A stretch of DNA of 64,000 bases from Geminicoccus harenae (lineage in GTDB: Bacteria > Pseudomonadota > Alphaproteobacteria > Geminicoccales > Geminicoccaceae), in the NCBI RefSeq assembly GCF_019800005.1, contig NZ_JABGCL010000010.1, positions 1 through 64,000 of the forward strand, written 5' to 3'. Below are positions 58,871 to 64,000 of this stretch, piece by piece; positions within the stretch are counted from its first letter, which is position 1; each line of letters begins with the position of its first letter. The notes below the pieces were generated by a model. That model was given only the letters and a program-made list of their open reading frames with translations, was not told where the DNA came from and ran no database searches. The translations under genes were made by a program, and so were the position numbers.

Positions 58871-59718
58871 TCCGGCGCCTGTTCCGTTCCCAGCCCGCCC
58901 AGACCCCCGTCTCCACGCCCGAGGAACGCGCCGCCTGGGCCAAGCCTGCCTATGGCAAGGACGCCGCGCGCTGCGAAGCCGTCTGCTACAGCGCGGCCCA
59001 GGGCGAGACCGAATGGTACCCGCCGGTCATGGCGGGTGCCGAGACCTTCGCGCTCGATGCCGCGTCTGCCGAAACGCTCCGGCAGGCGCTGGAGATCATG
59101 GGCAAGCTCTCGCCCGACGACTACACCCGCTACCTGACCCGGTTCTACACCGAAGGCCTGAAGCGCTTCGGCGACGACTGGATCTATGCCGACATCGTGA
59201 CCGTCCTGCTGACCATGTCCAAGGCGCTCAAGCCCCAGCGCTACCTGGAGATCGGCGTGCGCCGCGGCCGCTCGGTCTGCACGGTGGCGAGCCAGACGCC
59301 CGGCGTCGACGTGGTCCTGTTCGACATGTGGATGAAGAACTATGCCGGGATGGAGAATCCCGGCCCCGATTTCGTCCGCGCGGAGCTGAAGAAGGTCGGC
59401 CATACCGGCAAGGCCGAGTTCATCGACGGCAACAGCCACGTCACGGTGAAGAAGTACTTCGCCGAGAATCCCGGCACCTATTTCGACCTGATCACCGTGG
59501 ACGGCGACCATACCGATCCCGGTGCCGCCGAGGACCTGGCCGACGTCCTGCCGCATCTGGCGGTGGGCGGTGCCGTGGTGTTCGACGATGTCAGCCATCC
59601 GGCCCATCCGGGCCTGGCGGAGGTCTGGCGCACGCAGGTGGCGAACGACCCGCGTTTTTCCGCCTGGACCTTCGCGGACGCCGGCTACGGCGTAGGCTTC
59701 GCAATCCGCAAGTACTGA
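58867..59718 (+). CDS. class I methyltransferase of the CmcI/Methyltransf_24 type
   Basis: 283-residue SAM-dependent methyltransferase. Motif I YLEIGVRRGRSVCTVASQTP, acidic loop VLFDMWMKNYAG, and DLITVDGDHTDPGAAEDLADVLPHL with GGAVVFDDVSHP as the post-motif, the same family as the methyltransferase domain at the end of the Wzt-like fusion. Small-molecule or sugar O-methyltransferase activity expected; substrate unknown. It is part of a tight plus-strand unit of acyltransferase, methyltransferase and epimerase-GT fusion, with a two-base gap to the latter. Confidence 0.86.
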   Translation: MIRRLFRSQPAQTPVSTPEERAAWAKPAYGKDAARCEAVCYSAAQGETEWYPPVMAGAETFALDAASAETLRQALEIMGKLSPDDYTRYLTRFYTEGLKRFGDDWIYADIVTVLLTMSKALKPQRYLEIGVRRGRSVCTVASQTPGVDVVLFDMWMKNYAGMENPGPDFVRAELKKVGHTGKAEFIDGNSHVTVKKYFAENPGTYFDLITVDGDHTDPGAAEDLADVLPHLAVGGAVVFDDVSHPAHPGLAEVWRTQVANDPRFSAWTFADAGYGVGFAIRKY

Positions 59719-59720
59719 CG

Positions 59721-61598
59721 ATGACCGGCAAGCGGGTCGACCGCCTGGCCCTGGTGACCGGCTGCTTCGGTTTCCTCGGCGGGATGGTGGTCGAGGAACT
59801 GGTGAAGGCGGGCTGGCGGGTGGTCGGGATCGGCCATGGCCGGCGCGGCCTGCCGCTCGCCACGGCGGTGGAGGGCGAGGTCACCAAGGCGAGCCTCCAG
59901 GAGCTGATCGCGTCCTCGGGCAAGCCGCAGCTGGTGGTCCACTGTGCCGGCACCGGCAGTGTCGGCAGGGCGCAGGCCGATCCGTTCGGCGAGTTCCAGC
60001 GCTCGGTGGTGCTGACGGCGGACGTGATCGAGGTATTGCGCGAGGCGGCGCCGGACGCGGTGCTGGTCTATCCCTCCTCCGCGGCGGTCTATGGCGAGAG
60101 CGGCCACCCGGCCGCCGAGGACGATCCGCTACGGCCGGTCTCGGTCTATGGCAGCCACAAGGTCGCCTGTGAGGAACTGCTGCGCTCGGCCGCACGCGAC
60201 CTCGGGCTCAAGACCCGGATCGTGCGCTTCTTCTCGCTCTATGGCGAGGGGCTGCGCAAGCAGCTGCTCTGGGACACCTGCGTCAAGCTCGCGGACGGCC
60301 GGCTCGACCTGCCGATGTTCGGCACGGGCGAGGAGACCCGCGACTTCATGCACGGCCGGGATGCCGCGCGGCTGATCGTGCGGCTGGCCGATCCCAGGCT
60401 CGGCGACTGCGTGCTGGTCAATGGCGGCACCGGCACGGCCACCACGGTGCGCGCGATCGCCGACCGGCTTGCCACCGCGACCGGCAGGTTCGTCAGCCTG
60501 AGCTTCGATGGCCAAGAGCATCGCGGCAACCCGAAGAGCCTGGTCGCCAACGCCGACCGGATGACCCGCGAGCTGGGCTTCCGGCCGGGCGTGGCGCTGG
60601 CCGAGGGGATCGGCCTCTACGCCCGCTGGGCGCTCAACGAGCTCGGCGTGCGCGAGGGCCTGCGCCTGCCCGACCACTCCACCGCCAAGCTCACCGTCGT
60701 GGTGGGCACCTGCGATCGCTGCGGCGACCTTTCCGACCTGCTGGACAGCATCGAGACCCACACCCACGTGCCGCATCTGGTGGTGGTGAGCGATGCCGGC
60801 AGCACGGACGGCACGCTGGAGATGCTGGAGCGGCGCAAACAGGCCAACCTCGTGGTGGTCCGGGAAGGCGAGCGGCGCGGCCAGGCCCGGGCGCTGAACG
60901 AGGTCTTCGCCCGGGTCGAGACCCCCTATGTCTGCTGGGTGTCCGACGACAATCTGGTGACCGAGGGTGCCCTCGACCGGGCGGTGGAGATCCTGGAGAA
61001 CAACCCGAACATCGGCATGGTCGGCCTCAAGGTCCGCGACCTGGTCGGGCCGTTCGTCAAGGCGCCCTATATCGGCGGGATCGGCGTGGCGGGCGTGCTC
61101 AACGTCAACCAGGGCGTGCTGCCGACCGAGCTGCTGCGCCGGCTGGGCGGGTTCGACGAGGAACTGCGCGACTACGGCATCGATCCCGATCTCACCCTGC
61201 GCGTGCTCAAGGCCGGCAAGGAGGTGGTGTTCACCAAGGAGATCGCGATCCTGCACCGGCGCGGCTGGCCGAGCGACCCGAACAGCCCCGAGGCCAAGCG
61301 CCTGGCCGAGAAGCACGAGCGGGCGCGCCGGCTGCTGGCGGCCAAGCACAAGGACCTGGGCGGCGACATCCGCGGCTGGAAGCTGAAGCTCTATGCCTGG
61401 AAGCTCCTGCGGGCCGTGCCCTTCCTGCGCCCGCGCCTGAACATCAATGCGCTGGAGCCGGTGCTGGGCCACACCCCGCGCGACTGGCACAATGCCTTCA
61501 ACGCCCGCTGGATCCACCCGCTGGACCCGCTGCGCTGCCGCTCCAAGCATTATCACCTGGTCCAGCGGATGCGCCCGAGCACCGAGGCGGCTTCCTAG
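59721..61598 (+). CDS. NAD-dependent epimerase/dehydratase fused to GT2 glycosyltransferase
   Basis: 625 residues combining two enzymes. Residues 1-~310: extended SDR (TGCFGFLGGMVVEELVKAGW, with TGxxGFLG at 13-20; VLVYPSSAAVYGESGHPAAE; catalytic YGSHK), a nucleotide-sugar epimerase/dehydratase. Residues ~320-560: GT2 domain (KLTVVVGTCDRCGDLSDLLD, LVVVSDAGSTDGTLEMLE, PYVCWVSDDNLVTEGALDRA with SDDN at the DxD position, and LGGFDEELRDYGIDPDLTLR). The last ~60 residues are basic and possibly peripheral. A sugar could be made and transferred by one chain. ATG at 59721, two bases after the methyltransferase stop. Confidence 0.88.
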   Translation: MTGKRVDRLALVTGCFGFLGGMVVEELVKAGWRVVGIGHGRRGLPLATAVEGEVTKASLQELIASSGKPQLVVHCAGTGSVGRAQADPFGEFQRSVVLTADVIEVLREAAPDAVLVYPSSAAVYGESGHPAAEDDPLRPVSVYGSHKVACEELLRSAARDLGLKTRIVRFFSLYGEGLRKQLLWDTCVKLADGRLDLPMFGTGEETRDFMHGRDAARLIVRLADPRLGDCVLVNGGTGTATTVRAIADRLATATGRFVSLSFDGQEHRGNPKSLVANADRMTRELGFRPGVALAEGIGLYARWALNELGVREGLRLPDHSTAKLTVVVGTCDRCGDLSDLLDSIETHTHVPHLVVVSDAGSTDGTLEMLERRKQANLVVVREGERRGQARALNEVFARVETPYVCWVSDDNLVTEGALDRAVEILENNPNIGMVGLKVRDLVGPFVKAPYIGGIGVAGVLNVNQGVLPTELLRRLGGFDEELRDYGIDPDLTLRVLKAGKEVVFTKEIAILHRRGWPSDPNSPEAKRLAEKHERARRLLAAKHKDLGGDIRGWKLKLYAWKLLRAVPFLRPRLNINALEPVLGHTPRDWHNAFNARWIHPLDPLRCRSKHYHLVQRMRPSTEAAS

Positions 61599-61607
61599 GA
61601 GAACGAC

Positions 61608-62405
61608 ATGCAACCCCTGGCCGCGATGCCCGCTGCCACCCGAAGCGCCTGTGCCGGCCTGTTCACCGACATCGACGACACGATCACGACGGAGGGGCGG
61701 CTGACACCTGCGGCCTATGCGGCGCTGGGCCGGCTGCAGAAGGCGGGGATCACGGTCGTGCCCATCACCGGTCGGCCGGCCGGCTGGTGCGACATGGTGG
61801 CCCGTTTCTGGCCGGTCGACGGGGTGGTCGGCGAGAACGGGGCCTTCTCCTTCCGCTACGACCACAGGCAGCGCCGGATGATCCGGCGCTTTGCCCAGGA
61901 CGAGGCGGTGCGTGCCGCCAATCGCGCACGGCTGGTGGCGATCCGCGAGCGGGTGCTGGCAGAGGTGCCGGGTGCCGCCGTCGCCTCCGACCAGCTCTAC
62001 CGTGAGACCGATCTGGCCATCGACTTCTGCGAGGACGTCCCGCCTTTGCCGCGCGAGGCGGTCGACCGGATCGTCCAGATCTTCGAGGAGGCCGGTGCCG
62101 TGGCCAAGGTCTCCTCGATCCACGTGAATGGCTGGTTCGGCGACCACGACAAGCTGACCATGTCCAGGATCTTCGCCCTGGAGGCGCTGGGCATCGACCT
62201 GGCGGCGGAGCGGGAGCGCTTCATCTATGCCGGCGACAGCCCGAACGACGCGCCGATGTTCGGCTGGTTCCCCAACGCGGTGGGGGTCGCCAACGTCCTG
62301 CGCTTTGCCGACCGCATGCCGGCCTTGCCAGCCTATGTCACTCCGTCCGAAGCTGGTGCCGGTTTCGTCGAACTGGTCGACGCCATCCTGGAGGCCCGTG
62401 CATGA
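61608..62405 (+). CDS. HAD-IIB family sugar-phosphate phosphatase
   Basis: 265-residue haloacid-dehalogenase-fold phosphatase. Motif I FTDIDDTITTEG with D21 and D23, motif II in VPITGRPAGWC, and motif IV FIYAGDSPNDAPMFGWF, the Cof/MPGP/SPP-like type with an inserted cap domain. Substrate likely a phosphorylated sugar, possibly for the adjacent glycan genes (nine bases after the fusion gene). Its stop overlaps the GNAT gene by four bases (ATGA). Confidence 0.87.
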   Translation: MQPLAAMPAATRSACAGLFTDIDDTITTEGRLTPAAYAALGRLQKAGITVVPITGRPAGWCDMVARFWPVDGVVGENGAFSFRYDHRQRRMIRRFAQDEAVRAANRARLVAIRERVLAEVPGAAVASDQLYRETDLAIDFCEDVPPLPREAVDRIVQIFEEAGAVAKVSSIHVNGWFGDHDKLTMSRIFALEALGIDLAAERERFIYAGDSPNDAPMFGWFPNAVGVANVLRFADRMPALPAYVTPSEAGAGFVELVDAILEARA

Positions 62406-62845
62406 CCCGCATCGTCCCGATCACGCCGGAGCATCGGGACGAGTGGGAGTGCCTCTACGCGGCCTACGCCGCCTTCTACAAGGTCGAGCAGACGCCCGAG
62501 ATGCGTGCCCGGGTGTGGGGCTGGCTGCAGGACCCGGACCATGAGGTGACCGGCTTCCTGGTCTTGGACGACAACGGCAAGCCGATCGCACTGGCCCATT
62601 TCCGCCCCTTCGCCCGCCCGCTCGCCGCCAGCACCGGCGGCTTCTTCGACGACCTGTTCGTCGACCCTGCGGCCCGCGGCTCCGGTGCCGCGCAGGCGAT
62701 CTTCGCCGCGATTGCCGAAGAAGGCCGGAAACGTGGCTGGTCGGTGATCCGCTGGATCACCGCGGAGGACAATTACCGCGCACGCAGCGTCTATGACCGG
62801 GTAGGCGTGAAAACCAAGTGGGTAACGTACGACATCCCGCTGTGA
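62402..62845 (+). CDS. GNAT-family N-acetyltransferase
   Basis: 147 residues. The acetyl-CoA motif is GGFFDDLFVDPAARGSGAAQAIFAAI (Arg-x-x-Gly-x-Gly/Ala loop), with downstream VIRWITAEDNYRARSVYDRVG, typical of GNATs. It may acetylate an amine on a small molecule or protein. Start overlaps the phosphatase stop (ATGA), and its stop overlaps the transporter start (GTGA), so all three are coupled. Confidence 0.88.
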   Translation: MTRIVPITPEHRDEWECLYAAYAAFYKVEQTPEMRARVWGWLQDPDHEVTGFLVLDDNGKPIALAHFRPFARPLAASTGGFFDDLFVDPAARGSGAAQAIFAAIAEEGRKRGWSVIRWITAEDNYRARSVYDRVGVKTKWVTYDIPL

Positions 62846-63786
62846 GCCTCCGGCGGCAGGCCGTCCCGGTGCTCGCGGCGGTTCCGGACAGCGCCGCCTA
62901 TCGCCAGGGCGTCCTGCTCGTGGTGCTGGCCACCTGCTTCTTCAGCCTGTCCGGCGTGCTCGTGCGGCTGACGGAGGCGGCCGGGAGCTGGCAGATCATC
63001 TTCTACCGCTCGCTGGCACTCACCGGCACCATGCTGGCCCTGCTCGCGATCCACTATCGCCACCGGCTGGTGGCCGCGATCCGCGAGGCCGGCTGGGACG
63101 CGCTCCTGGCCGGTGCCGCCTCCTGCGGCACGCTGGTCCTGTTCATCCTGTCGCTCGAGACCATCACGGTCGCCAACGCGCTCTTCATGTCCGGGGTAGC
63201 GCCCTTCGTCACCGCCCTGCTCGGCCGGATGTTCCTGAAGGAGCCCATCCCGGCCGTCACCTGGGTCGCGATGATCATGGCCATGGCCGGCATCCTGGTG
63301 ATGGTCGAGGGTGCAGTGAGCTTCGACCGGCTGGTCGGCAACCTGCTGGCTCTGGGCAGTGCCATCTGCTTCGCGCTCATGAGCTTTTTCCTGCGCCGGG
63401 GCCGGCAGGGCGACATGCTGCCGGCCAGCCTGGCCTCCGGCGTGATCTCCTCCCTGCTGGCACTGGCCGTCCTGCTCGGCAGTGCCGGGGGCATCGGTAC
63501 CGGCTTCGCCGTCACCGGCCGCGACCTCGCCTTGTGCGTGACCATGGGCGTGGTCCAGCTGGGCCTGGGCATGGTCTGCTACACGCGCGGCGCGCGGCAC
63601 ATGCCGGCCGCTCAGTTGCAGCTCGTCGCCATGGCCGAACTGGCCCTCTCGCCCTTGTGGGTCTGGCTGGTCGTGGCGGAGGTGCCGCCGCCGGCGGTAC
63701 TGCTAGGCGGCATGCTGATCCTGGCGGCGACCTTCGTCCAGGCGATCGCCGGCAGCTGGAGCAGGCAGCCGGCCGGCACGGCCTGA
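62842..63786 (+). CDS. EamA/DMT-family transporter
   Basis: 314-residue inner-membrane permease with ten predicted helices in two five-helix EamA repeats (QGVLLVVLATCFFSLSGVLV in the first; LVGNLLALGSAICFALMSFF in the second). Some members export amino acids, nucleotides or sugars; specificity unknown. Start GTG 62842 overlapping the GNAT stop. The frame continues upstream to 62818 but within the GNAT gene. The last gene of the coupled run beginning at the acyltransferase. Confidence 0.88.
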   Translation: MSLRRQAVPVLAAVPDSAAYRQGVLLVVLATCFFSLSGVLVRLTEAAGSWQIIFYRSLALTGTMLALLAIHYRHRLVAAIREAGWDALLAGAASCGTLVLFILSLETITVANALFMSGVAPFVTALLGRMFLKEPIPAVTWVAMIMAMAGILVMVEGAVSFDRLVGNLLALGSAICFALMSFFLRRGRQGDMLPASLASGVISSLLALAVLLGSAGGIGTGFAVTGRDLALCVTMGVVQLGLGMVCYTRGARHMPAAQLQLVAMAELALSPLWVWLVVAEVPPPAVLLGGMLILAATFVQAIAGSWSRQPAGTA

Positions 63787-63883
63787 TCGCCGCCTCGCCG
63801 GTTTCTGCCGTCACCCTCCGGTGATAATCGGGCCGGGCGAGCTCATTCTCCTGCGGGGCCCAAGATCGGGATGACGTCCAGCG

Positions 63884-64000
63884 ATGGCACCACGCAACTC
63901 GATGATATTGAGCGCCTTCTTCTTCAACCCGCAGGGCGACCATCGGGTGGCCTGGCGGCATCCGCACGCACCGGGCGCGGAAATACTGGACCTCGCCTAC
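63884..64000 (+). CDS. LLM-class flavin-dependent monooxygenase, 5' part (window edge)
   Basis: The frame starts at ATG 63884 (a second ATG is at 63902) and runs to the window edge, 39 codons. The sequence ILSAFFFNPQGDHRVAWRHP matches the N-terminus of NtaA/SnaA/DszA-type bacterial luciferase-like monooxygenases (LxAF...GHHxAAWRHP). Only the beginning is seen, so substrate and length are unknown. It is on the same strand as the EamA gene, ~100 bases downstream. Confidence 0.7.
   Translation, partial: MAPRNSMILSAFFFNPQGDHRVAWRHPHAPGAEILDLAY

Overview
The window is a high-GC (roughly two thirds G+C), gene-dense stretch of an alphaproteobacterial chromosome. The order PDRP-type kinase gene / intergenic gap / hemE / hemJ / rho ... 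mnmE ... mnmG / rsmG / parA / parB is the classic origin-proximal order of Alphaproteobacteria. Two parS-like palindromes (29544-29559 and 34075-34090) and DnaA-box-like 9-mers in the gap before hemE (17261-17686) support a chromosome origin at about 17.3-17.7 kb. A Rhodospirillales-like organism is my guess; the family cannot be fixed from the sequence alone.

Layout. 1-313: 3' end of an IS481-type transposase. 0.6-2.3 kb: formate-tetrahydrofolate ligase (minus). 2.8-7.4 kb: MacA-MacB-NodT tripartite efflux operon (plus), with a perfect dyad in its promoter region. 7.4-11.1 kb: an iron-uptake unit (TonB receptor, PiuC-type dioxygenase, Sel1 protein; minus). 11.3-14.4 kb: formamidase family enzyme, an unknown exported protein and TolC (minus). 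14.5-17.3 kb: DinB, a membrane coiled-coil protein and the PDRP-type kinase/pyrophosphorylase. 17.7-21.4 kb: hemE, hemJ and a rho gene with a ~265-residue disordered N-terminal extension. 21.4-28.2 kb: YnfA, UbiH-type hydroxylase, exported protein, TauE exporter, a frame-disrupted exported protein, quinone oxidoreductase, YyaL-type thioredoxin-domain protein and a DUF6489-like protein. 28.2-36.4 kb: mnmE, a CPA1 antiporter on the other strand, mnmG, rsmG, parA, parB. 36.4-45.4 kb: methyltransferase, XRE regulator, small membrane protein, acyl-CoA synthetase, M3 peptidase, UbiB-family kinase and a GGDEF-EAL protein whose EAL half looks inactive.

45.6-62.4 kb is a surface-glycan region: aldehyde dehydrogenase, an embedded VapBC/FitAB-type toxin-antitoxin pair, a PtmA-like SDR, a NeuB-family synthase, a Wzt-like ABC ATPase fused to a duplicated helical region and a C-terminal methyltransferase (1084 aa), a Wzm-like permease, a capsule-type glycosyltransferase, GT4, GT2, a hexapeptide acyltransferase, a second methyltransferase, an epimerase-GT2 fusion and a HAD phosphatase. 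Together these would make, methylate and export a lipid-linked glycan, possibly containing a nonulosonic acid. The window ends with GNAT, EamA and the start of a flavin-dependent monooxygenase.

Genes are tightly packed: ATGA/GTGA overlaps are common within operons, and seven of nine convergent gene pairs overlap at their 3' ends. I saw no tRNA, rRNA or CRISPR array.
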